This document shows, in pieces, positions 35,113-45,290 of a stretch of DNA of 64,000 bases. Location: positions 38,428-102,427 of the forward strand of contig NZ_AHJE01000027.1 in the NCBI RefSeq assembly GCF_000243095.1, given 5' to 3'. Numbering within the stretch: position 1 is the first letter of the stretch; each line of letters starts with the position of its first letter. The notes beneath the pieces were generated by a model, which did no database searches, had not been told where the DNA came from, and saw only the letters and a program-made list of their open reading frames with translations. This DNA comes from Cupriavidus basilensis OR16. GTDB lineage: Bacteria > Pseudomonadota > Gammaproteobacteria > Burkholderiales > Burkholderiaceae. A program made the translations under genes and the position numbers.

Positions 35113-36033
35113 TCAGACCACGGTCAGCCAGTGCTTGTATTGTTCATTGGTGCCGCCAACCGCCGAGAAGAAAGCGTCCTGGACGCGCTTGGTCACCGGG
35201 CCGCGGCGGCCTTCGCCGATCACGCGGTCGTCGAGTTCGCGGATCGGCGTGACTTCGGCCGCGGTGCCGGTGAAGAACGCTTCGTCCGAGCAGTACACCT
35301 CGTCGCGCGTGATGCGCTTCTCGCGCACCGCGATGCCGAGGTCGCGGGCGATGGTGAGGATGGCGTCGCGCGTGATGCCGTCCAGGCACGAGGCCAGGTC
35401 GGGCGTGTAGATCACGCCGTCGCGCACCACGAACACGTTTTCGCCCGAGCCTTCGCTGACGTAGCCTTCGGTATCCAGCAGCAGGGCTTCGTCGTAGCCC
35501 ATGCTGGTGGCTTCCTGGTTGGCGAGGATCGAGTTGATGTAATAGCCGCTGGCCTTGGCCCGCACCAGCGATACATTGACATGGTGGCGGGTGAACGAAG
35601 ACGTCTTGACGCGGATGCCACGCTCCAGGCCTTCCTCGCCCAGGTAGGCACCCCACGGCCACGCGGCAATCGCTACGTGGATGGTGTTGCCCCTGGCCGA
35701 GACGCCCATCTTTTCCGAGCCGATCCAGACCAGCGGGCGGATGTAGCAGGACTCGAGCTGGTTGGCCTTCACCACTTCGCGCTGCGCGGCTTCCAGCGTG
35801 GCCGCGTCGAACGGCATCTGCATCTGGAAGATCTTGGCCGAGTTGAACAGGCGGCGGGTGTGCTCCTTGAGGCGGAAGATCGCGGTGCCGGCCGGCGTCT
35901 TGTAGGCGCGCACGCCTTCGAATACGCCCATGCCGTAATGCAGGGTATGGGTCAGCACATGGATCTTGGCGTCGCGCCATTCGATCATCTTGCCGTCCAT
36001 CCAGATTTTTCCGTCGCGATCCGCCATCGACAT
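35113..36033 (-). CDS. ilvE: Branched-chain amino acid aminotransferase
   Basis: A 306-residue fold-type IV PLP enzyme. Landmarks are DGKMIEWRDAKIHVLTHTLHYGMGVFEGVRAY, the PLP Lys region RAKASGYYINSILANQEA, and EGSGENVFVVRDG. It catalyses the last step of Val, Leu and Ile synthesis and the first of their degradation. A GGGAG lies 6 bp before the ATG. It is divergent from the SNF2-type helicase gene; zf-CHCC, waaF and others follow on the same strand. Confidence 0.96.
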   Translation of the reverse strand: MSMADRDGKIWMDGKMIEWRDAKIHVLTHTLHYGMGVFEGVRAYKTPAGTAIFRLKEHTRRLFNSAKIFQMQMPFDAATLEAAQREVVKANQLESCYIRPLVWIGSEKMGVSARGNTIHVAIAAWPWGAYLGEEGLERGIRVKTSSFTRHHVNVSLVRAKASGYYINSILANQEATSMGYDEALLLDTEGYVSEGSGENVFVVRDGVIYTPDLASCLDGITRDAILTIARDLGIAVREKRITRDEVYCSDEAFFTGTAAEVTPIRELDDRVIGEGRRGPVTKRVQDAFFSAVGGTNEQYKHWLTVV

Positions 36034-36144
36034 GGTTCTCTCCCTGCGTGCCGCCAGCAATGCAAAACAGGCATTGTAAACCCCGGGCCCCCCCGTGCCA
36101 ACGTGGGCGCGGGCCCGCCGGGGTCTAAAATCGTCACATTGTGT

Positions 36145-39100
36145 ATGCCGCCACCGCCACCCGTGACCCTGCCGCCGCCGTCTGGACCCACCGCCTCCCA
36201 TCGTGAATCGCCCGGCCGCATGCACCTCAGGCGGCTTGGCGAGATGCTGTTCTCGGGAGCCTCGGAGGAGGCGATCGGCGAAATGCTGGCGCCGTGGGGG
36301 CAGGGCGCCGGCCGCGCCGAAATGCTGGTGCAAGCGGCGTTGGCCAGCGGCGACGCCGCATTGCTGGAGCGGGTGGTGCCAGCCTGGCGCTGGCGCATCT
36401 TGCTGGCGATCCTGGACTGTCTCTATTTTGACTGGGATCCCCGCTTTCAACCCTACCTGGATTACGGACTGGCCTGCCACGCCGATGATCCGCTGGCGCT
36501 GCCGGTCGCCGTTCGCACCGCGCTGGCCGAGGGACAGCTGTACGCTGGCGAGCGCCCGGCGGCCCTTGCCTTGCTATCCACGATGGGCGACGCCGGCGGC
36601 GGGGATGGCGACGCCCTGCGTGCTTTTGCCCACTTGCAGGAAGGCGGCTGGCCAGCCGCCCAGGCGGGCTTCGAGGCCGCGCTCAAGCGGCTGCGGACCG
36701 AAAGCCGCCAGCGAACCGGGCTGATGCCGCCCTCGCTGGCGCCTTGCTACCCGCTGTCCTTGCTGGCCCAGCGCACGCCGGCCCACCTCGAGCAGGCCCG
36801 CAAGTTCTGCCAGGCGGAAGCGGGCACGCGCAGCCCGGTGCCGACCGAGCGCTGGGGGCTGTGGTGCCACGTGCTGGCCGTGCACAAGGGCGATGCGCGG
36901 CTGGACGAAGCCGCGTTCGAATTGGCTCCCGATGTCCCGCCGCTCGCGCAGTTCTGGCGCGTGCTGCTGCGCGCCTGGCTCGGCGACGTGAAGCAAGCCA
37001 GCGGACGCCGCCAGCCGGCGGCCGCCCGTGCCGAGGCCATCGCGGCCCTGCATGCGCGCCTGCAAGGCTGCGGCCTGCACTGGTTCGCGCAGCAGCTGGA
37101 CGCCGCGCGGGCCCTGGAAACGGACGAACCAGTGCCGCAAACCTTCTTCGCCGGCCAGCGCCAGGAAAGCTGGCGGCTCGCGCTCGAAGCCTTGCAGGCC
37201 CTGGCGGGCGAGGCGCGCGCGCCCGACGGCGCCAGCGCCAGCCGCCTGTTGTGGGCGCTGACCATCGACGCCGATGGCGCGGTCGGCACCATCGAGCCGC
37301 TGGAGCAGCAGCGCGGCCCGCGCGGCTGGAACAAGCCGCGTCCCGTGCCGCTGGCCCGCCTCGCCGAAGACGACCCCCAGTGCGCGAGGCCCCGGCGATG
37401 GACAGCTTCCTGCCCGCCGGCAGCCGCGCGGACGCCGAGGCCTTGCGCCAGATCACCGTGCTGCGCGAAGGCTCGCAGCGCCTGCGCGTGATCCGCCTCA
37501 CGCCCGCGCAGCAGGGCGCGGCGCAATTGATCGCCGACGGGCTGGCGGTGCCGGCCGAGGCCCATGCGCAGCTCGACGCCACGCTGCGCGCGCTGTCCGG
37601 TCATTTCCAGGTGCACGCCGACCACGACGGCAGCGCCCGCGAACTCGAGACCGAGAGCCGCCTGCGCGCCGAGTTGTCGCCGCTGGGCGAAGGCCTTTCC
37701 CTGCGCCTGGTGGTGACGCCGCTGGGCCCCCTCGGGCCACGGCTGGCCCCGGGCGGCGGGCGCGAGCGGCTGATGGCGGCGGTCAAAGGGGAGAGCCTTG
37801 CCACGGTGCGCGACCTCAAGGCCGAGCTGGCCCATGTGGCCGCGGTCTTCGACGCGCTGCCCTTCCTGGTGCCGCGCGCGCCGGAAAGCGGTGAGTACGA
37901 CTGGACCCTGGCCGACCCGGAGGAAGCGTTGTCGGTGGTCGAGCAGTTGCCGGGGCTGGCCGCCGTGCTGGCGGTGGAATGGCCTCGCGGCAAGGAAATC
38001 CGCGTGGTGGGCGCCGACATCCCGCAACTGGCGGTGCATATCGAAACCGAGAGCGAATGGTTCAAGCTGGTCGGCGAGCTGGGCGTGGCCGAGGGGCTGG
38101 TGCTCCAGCTCGGCCAGTTGCTGGCCTGGGCCGGCAGCCACGCCGGGCGCTTCATGCCGATGGGCCAGGGCGTCTATGTGGCGCTCACGCGTAGCCTGCG
38201 CGCCAGGCTGCGCGACCTCGCCAGCGTTGCGCACAGCGTGCCCGGCGGCATCAAGGTGCCGCTGATGGCGGCGCCCTGGCTGGACGACGTGCTGGCCGGC
38301 GCGGGCATCGACCCCGACCAGCATTTCCGCCAGCGCGTGGCGCGGCTGCGCCGGGCGCGCAATCGCGACGCCGTGCTGCCGCCCAACCTCGCCGCCGAGC
38401 TGCGGCCTTACCAGGAAGACGGCTATCGCTGGGGCGCTGGGCCATGTCGCTTGCCGAGGCCGGCTTCGGCGCCTGCCTGGCCGACGACATGGGGCTGGGC
38501 AAGACGCTGCAGGCGCTCGCCGTGATGCTGGCGCGGGCCGACGGCGGCGCCGCGCTGGTGATCGCGCCAACCTCCGTGTGCGGCAACTGGGCCGAAGAGG
38601 CAAGGCGCTTCGCGCCGACGCTGCGCGTGCACATCTATGCCGAAGGCGAGCGCGCGGCCTTGCTGGAACAGGCCGGCCCGCATGACGTGGTGATCGTCTC
38701 GTACACGCTGCTGCTGCAGGCGCGCGAGGCCTTCTGCCAGCGCGAGTGGCACACGGTGGTGGCCGACGAAGCGCAGGCGTTCAAGAACGCCGCCACCAAG
38801 CGCTCGCAGGCGGTGTTCGAGCTGCGGGCCGATTTCCGCATGGCGCTGTCAGGCACCCCGGTGGAAAACCGGCTGGCCGAGCTGTGGTCGATCATGCGCT
38901 TTTGCAACCCCGGCCTGCTTGGCTCGCTGGTCCGCTTCAACGAGCACTTCGCCGTGCCGATCGAGCGCAATGGCGTGCGCGAGGCGGCCCAGCGGCTGCG
39001 CCGCATGATCGCGCCGTTCGTGCTGCGCCGGACCAAGGCTCAGGTGCTGGACGAACTGCCGCCGCGCACCGAGCTGGTGTTGCGCATCGAGCAGGACCCG

Positions 39101-39847
39101 ATCGAGGCGGCCCACTATGAAGCGCTGCGCCGCCAGGCGCTCGCCGAAGCCGAGGCCGTGGTCAAAGGCCCGAAGGCCCGCAAGACCCCCGCCGGCCAGC
39201 CCGCCGCCGAGGCGCGCATCCATGTGCTGGCGCAACTCATGCGGATGCGGCGCGCCGCCTGCGACGCGCGCCTGGTCACGCCCGAGCTGCAACTGGAGCT
39301 CGGGCAGGCGGGCGCCAAGGTGCGTGCCTTCGTGCAACTGGCGGGCGAACTGGCCGCCAACGGGCACAAGACGCTGGTCTTCAGCCAGTTCGTCGACTTC
39401 CTGCAGTTGCTGCGCCGGGGGCTGGACGAGGCCGGCCTGGCCTGGCAGTACCTCGACGGCGCCACGCCGGCGGCCGAGCGCACGCGGCGCGTGGCGGCGT
39501 TCCAGGCCGGCGAAGGGGATGTCTTCCTGATCAGCCTGAAGGCCGGCGGCTTCGGCCTCAACCTCACGGCCGCCGACTACGTGATCATCGCCGACCCCTG
39601 GTGGAACCCGGCGGCGGAGGACCAGGCCATGGGACGCGCCCATCGCATCGGGCAGCAGCGCCCGGTGACCGTCTATCGCCTGATCAGCGCGGGCACCATC
39701 GAAGAACGTATCCTCACGCTGCATCACGGCAAGCGCGCGCTGGCCGATGGCATCCTGGAGGCGGGCGAGGATGGCGGTGCCGGATTCATCGGCACGGCGG
39801 CGGCGCTGCCTGACATCGACGAACTGGTGGGACTGCTGCGCAGCTAG
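36145..39847 (+). pseudogene. SNF2-family DEAD/DEAH helicase, two frameshifts
   Basis: Three consecutive frames encode a single SWI2/SNF2 ATPase of about 1230 residues. The N-terminal part (helical, Ala/Leu-rich) runs to AEDDP, the middle starts VREAPAMDSF and ends ELRPYQEDGYRW, and the last has LADDMGLGKTLQ, VADEAQAFKN, ALSGTPVENRLAELWS and GFGLNLTAADYV with AMGRAHRIGQ. The breaks lie at a C run (37374-37378) and a G run (38431-38434); each needs one added base. All helicase motifs are otherwise present, so sequence errors are more likely than decay. The family moves along double-stranded DNA or nucleoprotein; the client here is unknown. Confidence 0.88.
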
Positions 39848-40053
39848 GGGAGCAAGGGACGCCCGGCGCCAGCCGGGGCGATGGGATGCCACCGGAATCC
39901 CGGTCCATGTCTGCTTATACCAACATGGCATACCTTCAAGCGAACTCCATCGTTGGTAATGCGGCGGATCGTTGGTATCTTGCTGTCTTGGCCCGGGGCG
40001 CCAGACCCCGGCCGGCAGCCCCGACCCGCATTCCTTTTATCGACGGTACCCCC

Positions 40054-41085
40054 ATGTTCCGCACTGCTACCCGCCGCATCTCGCCCGTTTTCCATTCGTC
40101 CCGTGCTTCCCGCCTGGCCGCCGGCCTTGGCTTGCTGGCCGCGCTGAGCACGCTGGCCGCGCCGGCTCGGGCGCAGGATCCGGCCTGGCCGGCCCAGCCG
40201 ATCACCATCCTGATGGGCTTTACCGCCGGCTCCGGCGTGGACATGGTTGGCCGCACGCTGCAGGAATCGCTGCAGAAGTCGCTCAAGGCCACCATCATCT
40301 ATGACTACCGCCCCGGCGCCGGCGGCAATGTCGCCTCCGAAGTGGTGGCCCATGCCAAGCCCGACGGCTACACGCTGCTGCTCGGCACCGCCGCCACCCA
40401 CGGCATCAACCCGGCCCTGTACAAGAGCCTGCCGTTCGATGCCGAAGCCGATTTCACGCCGGTCGCGCCGCTGGTGGAAGTCTCCAACGTGCTGACCGTG
40501 AACCCCGCCGTGATCGATGTGAAATCGGTCAAGGAGTTCATCGAGAAGGTCAAGGCCAATCCCGGGAAGTACAACTACGCGTCGACCGGCAACGGTACCG
40601 GCACCCATCTGGCCTTTGCCGAATTCAACGCGCGCGCCGGCCTGGATATGGTCCATGTGCCGTACAAGGGCGGCCCTGACGCGCTGCAAGCCGTACTCAA
40701 GGGCGAGGTCTGCTGCATTTTTAATCAGGTGCAGAGCGTATTGCCGCAATATCGTGCCGGCAAGGTGCGGCTGCTTGGCGTGACCACCAAGAATCCCGTG
40801 GCGGTGATTCCCGAAGTGCCGACGATCGCCGAAAGCGGCTTGCCTGGCTTCAACAGCACCATCTGGTTTGGCTTCTTCGGTCCCAAGGGGCTCGACCCCA
40901 AGATCAGCAAGAAGCTCAACGATGCGGTCAAGGTGGCGCTGGAAACGCCGGCCATCCGGCAGAAGCTGATCGAGGCAGGTAATTCGCCGCGAATCGAGAC
41001 GGTGGAGCAGTTCCGGGGCACGGTGAAGGCGGATCGGCAGAAGTGGGCGGGGGTGGTTAGGAGTGTTGGGGCGTCTGTTGATTGA
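40054..41085 (+). CDS. Bug-family tripartite tricarboxylate transporter receptor (TctC-like)
   Basis: A 343-residue periplasmic binding protein. I start at MFRTATRR; the signal peptide ends APARA-QDP. The mature part has WPAQPITILMGFTAGSGVDMVGR, YDYRPGAGGNVASEVVAHAKPDGYTLLLG and HVPYKGGPDALQAVLKGE, which define the Bug/TctC family. Such proteins capture carboxylates. No TctAB membrane subunits are adjacent, so it is an orphan receptor, which is common in these genomes. Confidence 0.93.
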   Translation: MFRTATRRISPVFHSSRASRLAAGLGLLAALSTLAAPARAQDPAWPAQPITILMGFTAGSGVDMVGRTLQESLQKSLKATIIYDYRPGAGGNVASEVVAHAKPDGYTLLLGTAATHGINPALYKSLPFDAEADFTPVAPLVEVSNVLTVNPAVIDVKSVKEFIEKVKANPGKYNYASTGNGTGTHLAFAEFNARAGLDMVHVPYKGGPDALQAVLKGEVCCIFNQVQSVLPQYRAGKVRLLGVTTKNPVAVIPEVPTIAESGLPGFNSTIWFGFFGPKGLDPKISKKLNDAVKVALETPAIRQKLIEAGNSPRIETVEQFRGTVKADRQKWAGVVRSVGASVD

Positions 41086-41420
41086 TGGGGTGTTGGTTGA
41101 TTGGCGCAAGGGCAGAACCGTTGGCTCTTGCTCTTTTAGTTGGTGATTTTTGTTGCGGCGTTGGTTTTTGCACCCAAAAAGCCGTACGACATCCCCCCTG
41201 CGGGGCCCGCAGGGGGATGTCGTACGGCACTTGGGTGCAAAAACCAACGCCGCAGCAAAACCGACCAAAAACGCCAGCCAACCAACCAACCAACCCAACC
41301 CCCCCTCCCCCCAACAAGTTAAGCAACCACTTACCACCCCCTCCCACTCCCCCTATAATGCCCAATTCCCCCTAAGGGTTAGCCCGCCCCCGGCGGCTGC
41401 CATCCCCCCAGCCTTCAGCT
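41086..41420. other. Intergenic stretch with large inverted repeat and C/A-rich tract
   Basis: The stretch has no supported gene. It holds the 101-bp inverted repeat described separately, then repeated CCAA tetranucleotides (about 41280-41300) and C-rich sequence leading to azlC. Confidence 0.6.
41154..41254. repeat. 101-bp near-perfect inverted repeat
   Basis: Arms of about 48 bp (outer end TGCGGCGTTGGTTTTTGCAC, inner part GCCGTACGACATCCCCC) pair across a GGGCCC centre near 41204, with only an AAA/GT mismatch and one extra C. The transcript or cruciform would be exceptionally stable. It is located between convergently unrelated genes reading the same way. Confidence 0.93.
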
Positions 41421-42250
41421 ATGACCTTCCGACCGCCCCAGGCCCTGCTGCGTCCCTGGCATCGTTTTGCCCCGGCCGAGCGGGCTGGCTTTATCGAGGG
41501 GCGCGTTATTTCGCGCCGTCCCTGCCTGCCGTGTTCTCCTGGGGCCTGGTGACGGGCGTGGCCATGAGCAAGTCGGTGATGAACGTGCCCGAGGCGATCG
41601 GCATGTCGTTGCTGGTCTATGCGGGCTCGGCCCAGTTGTCCGTGCTGCCGCTGTTTGCCGCGGGCCTGCCGCTATGGACGGTGTGGCTGACCGCGGCCAT
41701 CGTCAACCTGCGCTTCGTGATCTTCAGCGCGGGGCTGCAGCCGCATTTCAGCTACCTGCCACTGTGGCGCCGGACGCTGCTGGGGTCGTTCAACGGCGAC
41801 CTGCATTTCGTCTACTTCATGCAGCGCTATGCCACGCCAGGCCATGAGCCGGGCAAGGAGGGGTACTTCTGGGGCATGGCGCTGACCAATTTCGCCATGT
41901 GGCAGGTTTCGTCGATCATCGGCATCGTGCTGGCCAGCGCGTTCCCGGATAGCTGGGGCCTGGGGCTGGCCGGCACGCTGGCGCTGATTCCGGTGATGGT
42001 CACGACCATCCGCTCGCGCTCCACGCTGCTGGCGGTGGCGGTGGCTTCGACGGTGGCGCTGCTGTGCTTCGACCTGCCTTACCGGCTCGGCCTGGTGGCG
42101 GCCGTGGTGGGGGCGATCGCGGCCGGCATGGCCAGCGATGAACTGGCGGCCCGCGCGACCTTGCGCGGTATCCGCCGCCGCAAGGCCGAGCATGCGCCCG
42201 CGCAGGCAGTGGCCCAGGCCCCGGCCCAGGCTGCAAAGGACCGGGCATGA
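41421..42250 (+). CDS. azlC: AzlC family amino-acid exporter large subunit, frameshift near 5' end
   Basis: The product is a membrane protein with FAPSLPAVFSWGLVTGVAMSK, NVPEAIGMSLLVYAGSAQLS, NLRFVIFSAGLQPHF and several further TM helices, typical of AzlC (YgaZ). The N-terminus MTFRPPQALLRPWHRFAPAERAGFIEG starts at 41421 but is one frame off from ARYFAPSLP; adding one G to the run at 41498-41501 joins them. With AzlD it exports branched-chain amino acids or analogues. The stop overlaps the azlD start. Confidence 0.87.
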
Positions 42251-42570
42251 GCCATCTCGAGATCTGGATCGCGCTGGTCGGCATGGCGCTGGTGACCATC
42301 GTCACGCGTGCGCTGTTCCTGATGGCGGGCGAGCGCGTGACGGTGCCGGACCGCATCCAGCGCGCGCTGCGTTACGCGCCCGCGGCGGCGCTGGCGGCCA
42401 TCATCCTGCCCGACCTGATGACCTGGCACGGGCATTTCACGCTGGCCCCCAGCAACTACAAGCTGGTGGCCGGCGCGGTGGCGCTGGTGTTCTACCTGGC
42501 GACGCGGCGTATGGTAGGCATGATCGTGGCGGGCATGGCGGTCTATACCGCACTGCGGCTGCTTGGCTGA
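42247..42570 (+). CDS. azlD: AzlD family branched-chain amino-acid transport protein
   Basis: A 107-residue membrane protein with four helices and the AzlD (YgaH) pattern IWIALVGMALVTIVTRALF and RYAPAAALAAIILPDL. It is the small partner of AzlC. Its ATG overlaps the azlC stop (ATGA), indicating translational coupling. Confidence 0.92.
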   Translation: MSHLEIWIALVGMALVTIVTRALFLMAGERVTVPDRIQRALRYAPAAALAAIILPDLMTWHGHFTLAPSNYKLVAGAVALVFYLATRRMVGMIVAGMAVYTALRLLG

Positions 42571-42611
42571 GCCGGGGCCTGGCGGATGCCGGGCCCCTAA
42601 GGCGCGGCCCG

Positions 42612-43688
42612 CTAGGCAGCATCGCCGGCGTCGCACTCCTGCTGCCCGGGGCCGAGCGCCGTGCCCAGCTGGGTCAGCAGCCGGGTCAGGCGGGCCTGCG
42701 TGCTGGCACCGGTCTTGAGGAATACCGCCTTGAGCTGGCTGCGCGCGGTTTCGTGCCGCACGTTCAGGCGCTCGCTGGCTTCGGGCAGGCCCATGCCGTG
42801 CAGTTGCGGCAGTTCCGCCGGCGCCTGCGCGTCTTCATGGATCACCATCAGCGCGGCGGGTTGCTGCCAGGGCAGCGCAAAGACATGGGATGCCGGCAGC
42901 GGCAGCACGATCAACTGCGCGCAGGCGCCGTTGCCGTGGCGGGCGATTGCCGCCTGCGCCGGCACCGTGCTGCGCGGCGCGCAGGCCGCGCTCACCATGT
43001 CGGTCAGCGAGCGCGACAACTGCCACTCGCCGGTCTTGCCGGCGGGGTCCAGCCGCCGCACCCAGCGCTCGCCGATGCCATTGCTCAGCAGCACGCGCCG
43101 CTCGGGCGAGAAGGCGATCACGCCGAACGACAGGCGCTCCAGGATCTGCCCTGACAGTTGCGCCAGCGTCGACAGCCCGATGGTACGGTCGCGCATGGCC
43201 ATGGCGCTGCGCATGTGAGGCAGCGCCCAATCCAGCGCGCTGACATCCGCCGGCGTGAAATTGCCTTGCGAGAACGAGCGCTGCAGCGCGAAATACACTT
43301 CGTAGTGGGGCTTTCGCTCGACCAGGCAGGCCGCGTAGGAGCACAGGTCGAAGCGGTGGAAGAATTCCCGGTAGAAGGGGCTGCGCTGCATCGCGCCTTC
43401 GCCGAAATCGCGCGCGTCGATGTACCACTCCCCGGGGGAGAGGTTGTGGGCAAACAGCTTGCCCGGATCGAGCGCGTGGAATTCCTTCTCGTAGGCACTG
43501 AACAGTTCCTGCACCGGGCGCACCATCTCGTTGACCATCATCAGGTCGCGATCGGTGTCGCGCACGAGCATCGACGCGTGCGCGCTGCCTACGATATTGC
43601 TCAAGGTGTGCAGACTTTGCTGCCAGGCCTGCGCGTCAAGAATTCCTTCGTACAAGCCACGGATTGCCCCGTGCATGTCTTCGTTCAT
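42612..43688 (-). CDS. LuxR-type HTH regulator with shortened HTH
   Basis: A 358-residue protein. The N-terminal about 230 residues are a PAS/GAF-like sensor-type region (AYEKEFHALDPGKLFAHN; HYEVYFALQRSFSQGNFT; GVIAFSPERRVLLSNGIGERW). The C-terminus LPEASERLNVRHETARSQLKAVFLKTG is the recognition half of a LuxR/GerE HTH. The usual first helix (LTPAEARLAxxLA) expected before it is missing between AELPQL and HGMGLPEA, so about 15-20 residues seem deleted in frame. It may be impaired in DNA binding. Divergent from pgk. Confidence 0.75.
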   Translation of the reverse strand: MNEDMHGAIRGLYEGILDAQAWQQSLHTLSNIVGSAHASMLVRDTDRDLMMVNEMVRPVQELFSAYEKEFHALDPGKLFAHNLSPGEWYIDARDFGEGAMQRSPFYREFFHRFDLCSYAACLVERKPHYEVYFALQRSFSQGNFTPADVSALDWALPHMRSAMAMRDRTIGLSTLAQLSGQILERLSFGVIAFSPERRVLLSNGIGERWVRRLDPAGKTGEWQLSRSLTDMVSAACAPRSTVPAQAAIARHGNGACAQLIVLPLPASHVFALPWQQPAALMVIHEDAQAPAELPQLHGMGLPEASERLNVRHETARSQLKAVFLKTGASTQARLTRLLTQLGTALGPGQQECDAGDAA

Positions 43689-44049
43689 GATTACCCCTGC
43701 TTCTCGACAACGGCGTTAGCCGAGTGGCGCCGACGCCGCTTCCCGTAAGCGCGTCCGGCGCCAGTGCCTTGGATCCCGTCTCAGGCGGGGCCTCTGGCTA
43801 TGTTTTTGCGTGCTTATCTTGTACCAACTTGTGTATACATTGCCCGCTTTGACAGCAGCGTACGAGACGCGGGGCAATTGTCGCACCCCTCTTTCAGGGG
43901 GTGCGTTGCAGGGGCACGGCACGCCGTTCGCCGCATGTGGCGAAAAAGGCACCCTTGCCCGGGTGCATCCGGGGCGCAATCCCGCAAAATGGCCTTTGCG
44001 ATCAGGTAAAATGCCGATTTTCCCCGATTTTCGCTCTCCAGCCACCGCC
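43689..44049. promoter_or_regulatory. Intergenic region upstream of pgk
   Basis: About 360 bp between divergent genes. It contains A/T-rich stretches (around 43800-43850 and 44000-44035, with a TAAAAT -10-like element) suitable for promoters in both directions. No gene is supported. Confidence 0.4.
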
Positions 44050-45258
44050 ATGACCTCTGTCCTGCGTCTTTCCGATCTCATCTCCCAAGGCAAAATTGCC
44101 GGCAAGCGGGTTTTTATCCGCGCCGACCTGAACGTGCCGCAGGATGACGCCGGCCACATCACCGAAGACACCCGCATCCGCGCATCCGTGCCGGCTATCG
44201 AGGCCTGCCTGCAGGCTGGCGCCGCCGTGATGGTGACGTCGCACCTGGGCCGCCCGACCGAAGGCGAGTTCAAGCCAGCGGATTCGCTGGCGCCCGTGGC
44301 CACGCGCCTTGCCGAACTGCTCGGCAAGCCGGTCAAGCTCGTGCAGAACTGGGTCGATGGCAACGGCGACGTGAGCACGGTCAAGCCCGGTGAAGTGGTG
44401 CTGCTGGAAAACTGCCGCGTCAACAAGGGCGAAAAGAAGAACAGCGACGAACTGGCGCAGAAGATGGCCAAGCTGTGCGACGTCTACGTAAACGATGCCT
44501 TCGGCACCGCGCACCGCGCCGAAGCCACCACCCACGGCATCGCCAAGTACGCGCCCATCGCCTGCGCCGGCCCGCTGCTGGCTGCCGAGATCGATGCGCT
44601 GGGCAAGGCCCTGGGCCAGCCGGCGCGCCCGCTGGTGGCGATCGTCGCCGGCTCCAAGGTGTCCACCAAGCTGACCATCCTCAAGACGCTCGCCAGCAAG
44701 GTCGACAACCTGATCGTCGGCGGCGGCATTGCCAATACGTTCATGCTGGCGGCCGGCCTCAAGATCGGCAAGTCGCTGGCCGAGCCGGACCTGGTGGCCG
44801 ACGCCCGCACCATCATCGACCTGATGGCCGCGCGCGGCGCTTCGGTGCCGATTCCCGTGGACGTGGTGTGCGCCAAGGCATTCAGCGCCACCGCGGTGGC
44901 CACCGTCAAGGACGCGCAGGACGTGGCCGACGATGACATGATCCTCGACATCGGCCCCAAGACCGCGCAGATGCTGGCGGACCAGCTCAAGCTGGCCGGC
45001 ACCATCGTGTGGAACGGCCCGGTCGGCGTGTTCGAGTTCGACCAGTTCAGCAACGGCACCAAGGTGCTGGCGCAAGCCATCGCCGAGTCCAAGGCGTTCT
45101 CGATCGCCGGTGGCGGCGACACGCTGGCGGCCATCGCCAAGTACGGCATTGCCGACCAGGTGGGCTACATCTCCACCGGCGGCGGCGCCTTCCTGGAATT
45201 CCTGGAGGGCAAGAAGCTGCCCGCGTTCGAGGTGCTGGAACAGCGCGCCGCGGGCTGA
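44050..45258 (+). CDS. pgk: Phosphoglycerate kinase
   Basis: A 402-residue PGK. It has [55 protein letters not shown], the hinge region and the nucleotide-binding [13 protein letters not shown]. It transfers phosphate from 1,3-bisphosphoglycerate to ADP (or the reverse in the Calvin cycle or gluconeogenesis). It heads a block with pyk and fba. Confidence 0.98.
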   Translation: MTSVLRLSDLISQGKIAGKRVFIRADLNVPQDDAGHITEDTRIRASVPAIEACLQAGAAVMVTSHLGRPTEGEFKPADSLAPVATRLAELLGKPVKLVQNWVDGNGDVSTVKPGEVVLLENCRVNKGEKKNSDELAQKMAKLCDVYVNDAFGTAHRAEATTHGIAKYAPIACAGPLLAAEIDALGKALGQPARPLVAIVAGSKVSTKLTILKTLASKVDNLIVGGGIANTFMLAAGLKIGKSLAEPDLVADARTIIDLMAARGASVPIPVDVVCAKAFSATAVATVKDAQDVADDDMILDIGPKTAQMLADQLKLAGTIVWNGPVGVFEFDQFSNGTKVLAQAIAESKAFSIAGGGDTLAAIAKYGIADQVGYISTGGGAFLEFLEGKKLPAFEVLEQRAAG

Positions 45259-45290
45259 GGGTGGCGGGTTTGCGTGGGTTTGGCGCTGGC

